A DNA stretch of 12,279 nucleotides from CAYSYM01 sp964435115 (GTDB lineage: Bacteria; Chloroflexota; UBA6077; CF-72), in the NCBI GenBank assembly GCA_964435115.1, contig CAYSYM010000079.1:1-12279 (forward strand). Reading direction: 5' to 3'. How positions within the stretch are numbered: position 1 is the first letter of the stretch; each line of letters starts with the position of its first letter. Below, piece after piece: positions 1 through 6,148 of the stretch. The position numbers were made by a program, and so were the translations under genes. Below the pieces are notes generated by a model. It had not been told where the DNA came from and searched no databases. It worked only from the letters and a program-made list of their open reading frames with translations.

Positions 1-3
1 GGG

Positions 4-53
4 TGGCCTAATGGTCGTGGTGACGGCCTGGCCTAATGCGCGTGGTGAACGAC
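4..53. repeat. Imperfect tandem direct repeat, two 25-nt units
   Basis: Two copies, 4-28 and 29-53, both start TGGCCTAATG. The first 20 nt of each unit match at 18 of 20 positions; the last 5 nt match poorly. The block sits at the left edge, so the number of units outside the window is unknown. It lies about 165 nt before the first gene and could be a regulator binding array or a chance duplication. No function is claimed. Confidence 0.5.
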
Positions 54-160
54 AACTCCCCACCCGTCCTCCCGTGCCCCGCGGCCGGTCTGCACATGGT
101 ACTATCGCCGGCACCTTCGAAGTTCTTGCTTCGGAAGACGCCGAAACCGGTCGTGGGCGA

Positions 161-183
161 TGCATGCAAGGGCATGCAATAAT
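161..183 (+). promoter_or_regulatory. Candidate operator (7-bp inverted repeat) abutting a -10-like hexamer
   Basis: TGCATGC (161-167) and GCATGCA (172-178) form a perfect inverted repeat with a 4-nt spacer. The hexamer AATAAT (178-183), five of six matches to TATAAT, directly follows in the only AT-rich patch of this leader. It lies about 35 nt before the first start codon. The repeat would occupy the -35/-10 spacer, a usual place for a repressor or MerR-type site. No convincing -35 box is visible, so the promoter call is tentative. Confidence 0.35.
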
Positions 184-217
184 CGGCCGGTCCGAGCACG
201 AGACGCAGGGGGCACCG

Positions 218-904
218 ATGGCGAGCGGGGCATACGGCGACGGGTTGACGCAGCAGCGTTACCAGGAGCAAGGTTGGGGCACCACGCGCGTAGGCTTCGG
301 CGAGCGGCCGGCCCTGCTGATCGTCGACATGCAGAACGACTTCGTCGATCCCGACTCGCCGTCCACCTGCGCGCCGATGGCCCAGGAGCGGCTGCCCGCG
401 ATCCAGCGCCTGCTCGGCGCCGCCCGCGAGGCCGGCATCCCCGTCTTCTTCAGCCAGGGCCTCGTCGCGCCGGACCTTTCCGACGTGGGCCTGTGGAAGG
501 GGCGCGCGCACGCCACCGGTAAGTGCCAGGTGGAAGGGACGCGCGGCGCCGAGATCGTCGAAGACCTCGCTCCGCTTCCCGGCGAGCACGTCGTGCGCAA
601 GCGCCGTCCAAGCGCCTTCTTCGGCACCGACCTCGACATCTTCCTGCGCGGCCGACGCGTGGACACGGTCATCCTGGCGGGCTCCTCCATGAGCGGCTGC
701 GTGCGCGCCACTGCCGTGGATGCCTTCTCGCACGACTACCGCACGATGACCGTCCGCGAGTGCGTCATCGACCGCACCGACGAGCTGTGCGAGCGCAACC
801 TGTTCGACATGCACGCCAAGTACTGCGACGCGGTCACGCTGGACGAGACGCTCGAGTACCTGGCCCGCGTGGGCGAGCCTGCCGCGCAACCGGCGCTGCG
901 CTAG
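218..904 (+). CDS. Isochorismatase-family cysteine amidohydrolase (N-carbamoylsarcosine amidase-like)
   Basis: This 228-residue cytosolic hydrolase has the full isochorismatase/nicotinamidase fold pattern. The catalytic triad is visible: Asp37 in LLIVDMQNDF, Lys128 in VVRKRRPSAF, and nucleophile Cys161 in SSMSGCVRATAVDA. The SGCVRATAVDA form of the nucleophile segment is typical of the N-carbamoylsarcosine amidase/maleamate amidase branch, which hydrolyses C-N bonds of ureido or amide substrates. True isochorismatases lack the cysteine. I chose the ATG at 218 because AGGGGG (207-212) lies 5 nt upstream. The open frame extends back to 11, but those residues resemble nothing. The ABC ATPase starts 15 nt after the stop, so this is probably the first gene of the transporter operon and may act on the imported compound. 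The exact substrate is not predictable. Confidence 0.9.
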   Translation: MASGAYGDGLTQQRYQEQGWGTTRVGFGERPALLIVDMQNDFVDPDSPSTCAPMAQERLPAIQRLLGAAREAGIPVFFSQGLVAPDLSDVGLWKGRAHATGKCQVEGTRGAEIVEDLAPLPGEHVVRKRRPSAFFGTDLDIFLRGRRVDTVILAGSSMSGCVRATAVDAFSHDYRTMTVRECVIDRTDELCERNLFDMHAKYCDAVTLDETLEYLARVGEPAAQPALR

Positions 905-919
905 AGCCGACCTCTCGAC

Positions 920-1726
920 GTGAGCCTCATCGAAATCCAGGATCTCAGCGTCGTCTACGAGAGCGAGCGGGACGGGAACCGCCTGCTCGCGGTCGACCGC
1001 GTCAGCCTGTGCGTGGAGCGCGGCGAGTTCGTGTGCCTGCTCGGGCCAAGCGGGTGCGGCAAGACGTCGCTCCTCTCCATCGTGGACGGGCTCATCCTGC
1101 CTGCTACGGGCGAGGTCCGCGTCGACGGCCGACCGGTCGCGGGCCCGGGTCCCGACCGCGCGATGGTCTTCCAGGAGTACGGCCTCTTTCCCTGGCGCAC
1201 CGTCTGGGACAACATCCATTTCGGGCTCGAGGTCAGCAAGCAGCGCCCCAGAGACGCCACGGACCGCGTGCGGTGGGCGATCGACATGCTCGGGCTGGTG
1301 GGGTTCGAGCGCCGATACCCCTACGAGCTCTCGGGCGGCATGCAGCAGCGGGTCGGGCTCGCTCGCGCTCTCGTGCTCCACCCGCGCATCCTGCTCATGG
1401 ACGAGCCGTTTGCCGCGCTCGACGCGATGACCCGCGAAGTCATGCAGCAGGAGCTTCTGCGGCTCATGGGCGAGCTCGACCAGACGGTCCTGTTCGTCAC
1501 CCACTCCATCGACGAGGCGCTCACCCTTGCCGACCGCGTGGTCGTCTTCACCGCGCGTCCGGCGCAGGTCGCCGTGATCGTCGACGTCGACCTCCCCAAG
1601 CCGCGCTGGGAGCGCAATCTGAAAGCGCTTCCGCGCTACCAGGAGCTGCGCGAGCGGATCTGGGAGCTCCTGGCCACGTCCGTGCAGACCAGAGCGCGCG
1701 CCGCGGCGCCCGCGGCCTTCGCCTGA
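920..1726 (+). CDS. ABC transporter ATP-binding protein, SsuB/TauB (nitrate/sulfonate/taurine) type
   Basis: This 268-residue ATPase would energise the importer formed with the two downstream permeases at the cytoplasmic face. All NBD motifs are intact: Walker A GPSGCGKT (42-49), Q-loop Gln85 in VFQEYGLFPW, signature LSGGMQQRVGLARAL (137-151), Walker B ILLMDEP (157-163), D-loop ALD (166-168), and switch His195 in FVTHSIDEA. The EYGLFPWRTVWDNI segment after the Q-loop is characteristic of the SsuB/TauB/NrtD family. The start is GTG at 920 with no clear Shine-Dalgarno sequence. It lies 15 nt after the amidohydrolase stop, so translational coupling is likely. It is the only ATPase in the cluster, so it must serve both permeases. 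Confidence 0.95.
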   Translation: MSLIEIQDLSVVYESERDGNRLLAVDRVSLCVERGEFVCLLGPSGCGKTSLLSIVDGLILPATGEVRVDGRPVAGPGPDRAMVFQEYGLFPWRTVWDNIHFGLEVSKQRPRDATDRVRWAIDMLGLVGFERRYPYELSGGMQQRVGLARALVLHPRILLMDEPFAALDAMTREVMQQELLRLMGELDQTVLFVTHSIDEALTLADRVVVFTARPAQVAVIVDVDLPKPRWERNLKALPRYQELRERIWELLATSVQTRARAAAPAAFA

Positions 1727-1741
1727 GCGGAGAGGCTTTCG

Positions 1742-2578
1742 ATGATCGCGGAGCTCCCGGCACGAGGCACGCCGCCGCTGGCGGCGACGCCCCCGCGACG
1801 CGGCAGCCGCTGGCTCAAGCGCAACGAAGCCGCGGTCGTCACCGTCCTGTCTCTGGCCGTCTTCGTGGCTGCGTGGCAGGCCGTCGCGGTCTTCGGCCAC
1901 CTCGGGCCTTCGGTCTTCGCCGGCCCTGGCCCTGTCGCCGAGACGCTCCTGAAGCTCGCGAGCACCGGCGAGCTGTTCGAGCACCTGGTGGCCACGGGGA
2001 CCGTCTTCTTCGCGGGCTTCCTGCTGGCGGCGGTGGTCGGCGTGGCGATCGGGCTCCTGCTCGGGACGAGTCAGGACGTCGAGGCCGTCCTGGGCCCCTA
2101 CCTGATGGCGCTCTACGCCGCCCCGCGGGTGGCCTTCATCTCCCTCCTCCTGGTGTGGATGGGCATCGGCGCCAGCTCGAAGATCGCCCTCGTCTTTCTC
2201 AGCGCCTTCTTCCCCATCGCCCTCAACACGATGACGGGGGCTCGCAGCGTCGACGCGGTCCTGCTGCGTGCCGCCCGGTCGTTCGGGGCCGGTCGCGTCC
2301 ACACCTTTTTCAAGGTCGTCCTTCCGTTCTCGGTGCCGTACATCCTGGCGGGGCTGCGACTCGGCGTCGGTCGTGCCCTGATCGGAGCCTTCGTCGCCGA
2401 GATGTTTGGCGCCACGGCGGGCATCGGGTACTTGATCATCCGCGCGGGATACGAGTTCCGCGCAGCCACGCTCCTCGCCGGCGTCCTCGTCCTAGCCGCG
2501 TATTCCGTCCTGCTCACCGAGGCGCTCCGGTGGCTCGGGCACCGCCTGGCCCCGTGGCAGCGCGACACGACCCTCTGA
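1742..2578 (+). CDS. ABC transporter permease 1, SsuC/TauC type
   Basis: This 278-residue integral membrane protein is a binding-protein-dependent inner-membrane permease. About six hydrophobic segments are visible (roughly 31-51, 85-108, 120-143, 147-165, 198-220, 243-262). The cytoplasmic EAA-type coupling loop lies near 176-208, with RSFGAGRVHTFFKVVLP followed by the hallmark ILAGLRLGVGRA. GGAGAGG (1729-1735) precedes the ATG by 6 nt. Its TGA stop overlaps the next gene's ATG by one base. It is clearly related to permease 2 (shared GLRLGVGRA and GIGF/Y-type C-terminal parts), but the N-terminal halves differ considerably. This suggests an old duplication and possibly a heterodimeric channel. 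Confidence 0.93.
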   Translation: MIAELPARGTPPLAATPPRRGSRWLKRNEAAVVTVLSLAVFVAAWQAVAVFGHLGPSVFAGPGPVAETLLKLASTGELFEHLVATGTVFFAGFLLAAVVGVAIGLLLGTSQDVEAVLGPYLMALYAAPRVAFISLLLVWMGIGASSKIALVFLSAFFPIALNTMTGARSVDAVLLRAARSFGAGRVHTFFKVVLPFSVPYILAGLRLGVGRALIGAFVAEMFGATAGIGYLIIRAGYEFRAATLLAGVLVLAAYSVLLTEALRWLGHRLAPWQRDTTL

Positions 2579-3420
2579 TGCAGAGCAGCACTGTCGCCGC
2601 TTCACCTACCCGTGCCGCGGACGTTCCCGCGGCCCTGCGACCTGCACGCAGGATCGCGCCCGCGACCCGACGACGCGTACTGTCGATCGCCTTCTTCGTC
2701 GCGTTCGTCTCCCTGTGGGAGGCCTCAGTCCGTCTAGGGTGGGTGAACCCGCAGCTCCTCGTGCCGCCCTCCGGGATCGCCGCGACGTTCTGGACGGATC
2801 TCACGTCCGGGCGCCTGATCCTGGCCGCGAAGGCGAGCGCCGTCGAATTCGCTGCTGGCTACGTCCTTGCGGTCGTTCTCGCGGTCCCCCTCGGGCTGCT
2901 GCTCGGCGCCAGTCGTCGCCTGGAGTGGGCCCTGAACCCCTACATCCTGGGCATGTACGCGACTCCCAGCCAGGCGTGGCTGCCGCTGCTCATCATCGCG
3001 CTGGGCATCGGCTTCGCCCCCAAGATCGTGCTGGTTGCTCTGTTCGTCTTCTTCGTCGTGGTCCTGAACACGACCTCGGCAGTGAAGAACGTCAACCCCA
3101 CGCTGATCACGGTCGGACGGTCGTTCAGCGCTTCCCGCTGGGCCATCTTCACCAAGATCGTGCTCCCCGCCGCTTCGCCGCTGATCGTCACCGGCCTCCG
3201 CCTCGGGGTAGGCCGCGCGGTGATCGGCGTGTTCCTGGCGGAGATGGTCGGCGCCGACCAGGGCATCGGCTTCTACATCCTTCGGAGCGGGACCGAGTTC
3301 CGCGTAGACCGCGTGTTCGTCGGCGTGCTCATCCTCGTGGCGGCGTCCGTCGCCCTGACCGAGCTGATGCGCGTGGTCGAGCAGCGTCTGACGCCCTGGC
3401 GCCAGCGGACGCAGTTGTGA
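2578..3420 (+). CDS. ABC transporter permease 2, SsuC/TauC type
   Basis: This 280-residue permease is paralogous to the preceding one. The first 33 residues are a polar, Arg/Ala-rich cytoplasmic tail. Hydrophobic segments follow (about 34-52, 91-110, 133-146, 148-165, 201-222, 245-262). The EAA-type loop includes VGRSFSASRWAIFTKIVLP (179-197) and then IVTGLRLGVGRAVIG. The ATG at 2578 overlaps the upstream TGA (TGATG) and has no own ribosome site, so translation is coupled and co-assembly in one complex is plausible. The open frame runs far upstream through the previous genes, but only this C-terminal part reads as a permease. Confidence 0.93.
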   Translation: MQSSTVAASPTRAADVPAALRPARRIAPATRRRVLSIAFFVAFVSLWEASVRLGWVNPQLLVPPSGIAATFWTDLTSGRLILAAKASAVEFAAGYVLAVVLAVPLGLLLGASRRLEWALNPYILGMYATPSQAWLPLLIIALGIGFAPKIVLVALFVFFVVVLNTTSAVKNVNPTLITVGRSFSASRWAIFTKIVLPAASPLIVTGLRLGVGRAVIGVFLAEMVGADQGIGFYILRSGTEFRVDRVFVGVLILVAASVALTELMRVVEQRLTPWRQRTQL

Positions 3421-3421
3421 C

Positions 3422-3442
3422 CGCGGTGCCGTTCTCACCGCG
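3422..3442 (+). promoter_or_regulatory. Intercistronic hairpin after permease 2
   Basis: CGCGGTG (3422-3428) pairs perfectly with CACCGCG (3436-3442) around a 7-nt loop, starting one base after the permease stop. No U-tract follows, so it is not a typical intrinsic terminator. Such hairpins between permease and binding-protein genes often protect mRNA ends or set different expression levels. That role is inferred here. Confidence 0.45.
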
Positions 3443-3499
3443 TGCGGACGCACCCTTGCTTGGCAGGGTCCTGGCCCCATCGAAAGGAGGTCCGAGGTG

Positions 3500-4693
3500 A
3501 TGGCGCGAGAAGATGCGCTTCGTTCACGGCCCGTCAGTCGACGAGCCTTCCTGCGGGCGACCGGCTTGATCGCCGCGACGGTGGGGCTCGCGGCATGTAC
3601 ATCCGCCGCGCCGTCCGCGAACGCCCCGGCGGCCACCCAGCCGCCCGCCGCGAAGCCGACGGCTGCCCCTGCGCCGACCACGGCGCCCGCGCCCGCTGCC
3701 GCGCCTGGCGCGCAGGCGAGCCCCGCCGCGGCCAAGCCGACGACAGCTCCTGTCGCCGCCAGCAAGGTACCGCCCGGCTCGAAGCTCACCGCTGCCACCG
3801 TCTCGACCTCCTGGACCGTGCGCGCCGTCCCGCTCGTTGCAGCCGCCAAGGGCTACTGGAAGGACTACGGACTGGAGGTCGCCACGCCGGTGGTCGGGCC
3901 AGGCAACGCGCACATGGCCGCGTTCATCGGCGGCAGCATCGACTTCAGCCTCAACATCAACACCGACCTGATCGCCCGCTCCAAGGCCCAGGGCGAGAAG
4001 ATCTACGCCGTGGCCGGCAGCTCGAACAAGATCAACTACGTCCTCTTCGGGGCGCCGAACGTCAAGACCTGGGACGACCTGAAGGGCAAGACCGTCGCCA
4101 TCGAGGGCCCGGCCAGCAGCACGGAGTACCTGGTCCGCGACCTGGTGGCCAAGCACAACCTGGAACCCGGCAAGGACTTCCAGTTCGTCACCATCGCCGG
4201 CACGATCCAGGAGCGCGAGCAAGCCGTCGTCGGCGGTGCCGCGGGTGCGGCGCTCGGGAGCAACAGCGACTGGCCCACGCTCAAGGCCAAGGGGCTCAAC
4301 TGGCTGGGCGACCTGTCCGAGGTGTACCCCGACTTCCAGCAGGCGGTCACCGCGGCCCGAGGGGACGTCCTCGACAAGCAGCCGGAAGCTTCCGTCGCCT
4401 TCCTGAAGGGCATGATCCGGTCGTTCCAGTTCCTCCAGGATCCCAAGGACGACCAGGAGGTGCTCCAGGTCTTGAAGCAGAACGACGTCACCGTCGACGA
4501 GGCCAACTGGATGGAGCTGATGTCGCTGCAGCGACCGCTCTGGCCGAGCGACGGCGGCCTGAACATGAAGGGCACCGAGCTGGTCGTCAAGCGCGAGCAG
4601 GAAGGGAAACGCGTCCCTGACTCCTACGACTGGCACCAGATGGTGCGCGACGACGCGCTGAAGCAGGCGCAAAAGGAGCTGGGCATCGGCTAG
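3500..4693 (+). CDS. ABC transporter substrate-binding lipoprotein 1, NMT1/SsuA type, Tat signal
   Basis: This 397-residue extracytoplasmic solute-binding protein is predicted to be membrane-anchored. Counting from ATG 3500, the N-terminus carries a twin-arginine motif SRRAFLRATG (about 13-22), a short hydrophobic stretch and the lipobox LAAC with Cys33, so it looks like a Tat-exported lipoprotein. An Ala/Pro/Thr-rich linker (about 34-94) leads to the binding domain. That domain has the NMT1/THI5-like features STSWTVRAVPLVAAAKGYW, the MAAFIGGSIDFSL segment and a two-lobed length of about 300 residues. The perfect ribosome site AAAGGAGG (3483-3490) is 9 nt from the ATG and 6 nt from an adjacent GTG at 3497, so the start may be one codon earlier. 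It is strongly paralogous to the next gene across the whole domain. The ligand is unknown: this family binds nitrate, sulfonates, taurine, pyrimidines and others. Confidence 0.93.
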   Translation: MAREDALRSRPVSRRAFLRATGLIAATVGLAACTSAAPSANAPAATQPPAAKPTAAPAPTTAPAPAAAPGAQASPAAAKPTTAPVAASKVPPGSKLTAATVSTSWTVRAVPLVAAAKGYWKDYGLEVATPVVGPGNAHMAAFIGGSIDFSLNINTDLIARSKAQGEKIYAVAGSSNKINYVLFGAPNVKTWDDLKGKTVAIEGPASSTEYLVRDLVAKHNLEPGKDFQFVTIAGTIQEREQAVVGGAAGAALGSNSDWPTLKAKGLNWLGDLSEVYPDFQQAVTAARGDVLDKQPEASVAFLKGMIRSFQFLQDPKDDQEVLQVLKQNDVTVDEANWMELMSLQRPLWPSDGGLNMKGTELVVKREQEGKRVPDSYDWHQMVRDDALKQAQKELGIG

Positions 4694-4714
4694 GAACCCG
4701 GGAGTTTCCGCGCA

Positions 4715-4784
4715 GAACCGGCCTGGGGGAACAGGGGACCAGACAGGCAGCGTCTACGGCACCGCTGCTCGTTCGGGCCGGTTC
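4715..4784 (+). promoter_or_regulatory. Nested inverted repeats between the two binding-protein genes
   Basis: GAACCGGCC (4715-4723) and GGCCGGTTC (4776-4784) form a perfect 9-bp outer pair. Inside it, GCAGCG (4747-4752) and CGCTGC (4763-4768) form a 6-bp stem with a 10-nt loop. Together they could fold most of the 117-nt gap in mRNA. No U-tract follows, so this is better read as a structured intercistronic region (stability or partial attenuation) than as a terminator. Function is inferred. Confidence 0.4.
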
Positions 4785-4810
4785 GAGCTCACGATTCGAA
4801 TTGGAGTGAT

Positions 4811-6019
4811 ATGAAGCGACATCGAAGCACCTCAGGGGTCACGGCACTGGCGGCGGCGCTCCTGGTAGCCAGCCTCGTGGCCGCCTGCACGCCGGCGGCT
4901 CCGGCGGCGCCCACCTCCGCACCCGCGCCGGCTGCCAAGCCCGCCACGTCAGCTCCGGCACCGGCACCGGCATCGGCCGTTCCGGCCGCCTCTGTCGCGC
5001 CGGCCGCCAGTCCCGCCAGCTCGCCCGCGGCCTCCGCGGCAGGGCAGTCGGCGCCGGTCGCCCTCAACTACACGCCTCCCGCGACGCCGCCCACCCTGAG
5101 CCAGACCAGCGTGAAGGTCGCGAGCGTCTCCACGTCCTGGACGGTGCGCATGGCGCCGCTCGTGGCGAAGGAGAAGGGTTACTGGGCGCAGGAAGGGCTG
5201 ACCAACGTCGAGCTGACGGTCGTCGGCCCCGCCCCGACTCACATGGCAGCCTTGATCGGCGGCGGGTTCGACTTCAGCATCAACCTGAGCACGGACACCC
5301 TTGCTCGGTCGAACGCGCAAGGAGAGAAGGTGTACGCCGTCGCGGGCAGTACCAACGGGCCTAACTACACCCTCTTCGGCAAGGGCGTGTCCAGCGTGGC
5401 GGACCTCAAGGGCAAGGTCATCGCCACGGACGCGCCGGGCGGAACGGGCGAGCTGCTGACGCTCGACATCCTGAAGAAGTACGGCCTCCAGAAGTCGGAC
5501 GTGAACCTGGTGCCCGTGGCGGGAACGATCGAGGAGCGCGAGCAGGCCATGATGACCGGCGTCGCAACCGCGGCCCTCGGGTCCGTGGCCGACCTTCCGC
5601 GGTTGCGCCAGGGCGGCGCGGTGGCCCTCGCCAACGTCTCGGAGATCTACCCCAACTACCAGTTCGCGGTGACGGCGGCGCGTGGGGCGATCCTCGACGA
5701 GCACCCGGACACCGCCGTCGCCTTCCTGAAGGGGCTCATCCGCGGCTTCGCGTTTCTCCAGGATCCGGCGAACGAGCGCGAGATCCTGGACATCCTCAAG
5801 AAGAACGACGTCTCCGTGGACGAGAAGGACTGGAGCGAGATGCTCCAGCTCCAGCGCCCACTCATGACGCGCGACGGCTCGCTCAACCCGGAAGGCACCA
5901 ATATCGTCCTCCAGCGCGAGATCGACGCGGGTCGTATTCCGGCCGGCTACACGGCTCAGCAGCTCATTCGTTCGGATGTCCTGGACAAGGCGCAGAAGGA
6001 GCTTGGTATCACGCGCTAG
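4811..6019 (+). CDS. ABC transporter substrate-binding lipoprotein 2, NMT1/SsuA type, Sec signal
   Basis: This 402-residue solute-binding lipoprotein starts with a conventional Sec signal: basic MKRHR, a hydrophobic core ALAAALLVASL, and lipobox VAAC with Cys26. There is no twin-arginine motif. A long Ala/Pro/Ser linker (27 to about 99) separates the anchor from the binding domain. The domain parallels protein 1 segment by segment: VSTSWTVRMAPLVAKEKGYW, HMAALIGGGFDFSINLSTD, AQGEKVYAVAGSTN, and C-terminal DKAQKELGITR. GGAG (4803-4806) precedes the ATG. The tandem arrangement shows gene duplication. The two proteins may present different ligands, or two routes to the same ligand, to one transporter. 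Confidence 0.93.
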   Translation: MKRHRSTSGVTALAAALLVASLVAACTPAAPAAPTSAPAPAAKPATSAPAPAPASAVPAASVAPAASPASSPAASAAGQSAPVALNYTPPATPPTLSQTSVKVASVSTSWTVRMAPLVAKEKGYWAQEGLTNVELTVVGPAPTHMAALIGGGFDFSINLSTDTLARSNAQGEKVYAVAGSTNGPNYTLFGKGVSSVADLKGKVIATDAPGGTGELLTLDILKKYGLQKSDVNLVPVAGTIEEREQAMMTGVATAALGSVADLPRLRQGGAVALANVSEIYPNYQFAVTAARGAILDEHPDTAVAFLKGLIRGFAFLQDPANEREILDILKKNDVSVDEKDWSEMLQLQRPLMTRDGSLNPEGTNIVLQREIDAGRIPAGYTAQQLIRSDVLDKAQKELGITR

Positions 6020-6130
6020 CATGCGTCGCCGTCGCTCCACCAGCGCGCGATGGCGACCCGACGCCCGCCCGAGGAAGAACGGCGGCGCTCAGCCGGCACG
6101 GTGGCGCTGGGTGAGGCGTCCAACGGGATC

Positions 6131-6139
6131 AAGGAGGGG
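6131..6139 (+). promoter_or_regulatory. Ribosome binding site that decides the start of the selenoprotein candidate
   Basis: AAGGAGGGG is a near-perfect Shine-Dalgarno sequence, 9 nt before the ATG at 6149. It touches the in-frame ATG at 6140 (too close) and lies downstream of the in-frame ATG at 6050, arguing against both as the main start. Confidence 0.6.
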
Positions 6140-6148
6140 ATGGAGCAG

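Noticed and set aside
8..2302. Very long open frame on the minus strand (764 codons)
   Set aside because: It is antisense to the amidohydrolase, ATPase and permease genes, its composition is Arg/Asp/His-rich and it resembles no family. Such frames are a by-product of high GC.
523..2577. Plus-strand frame running in front of permease 2
   Set aside because: It overlaps three well-supported genes and reads as Arg/Pro/Ala-rich nonsense. Only the part from 2578 is real.
6050..6148. ATG at 6050 as the start of the selenoprotein candidate
   Set aside because: The extra 33 residues are Arg/Glu-rich and no ribosome site precedes them, whereas AAGGAGGGG stands 9 nt before the ATG at 6149.
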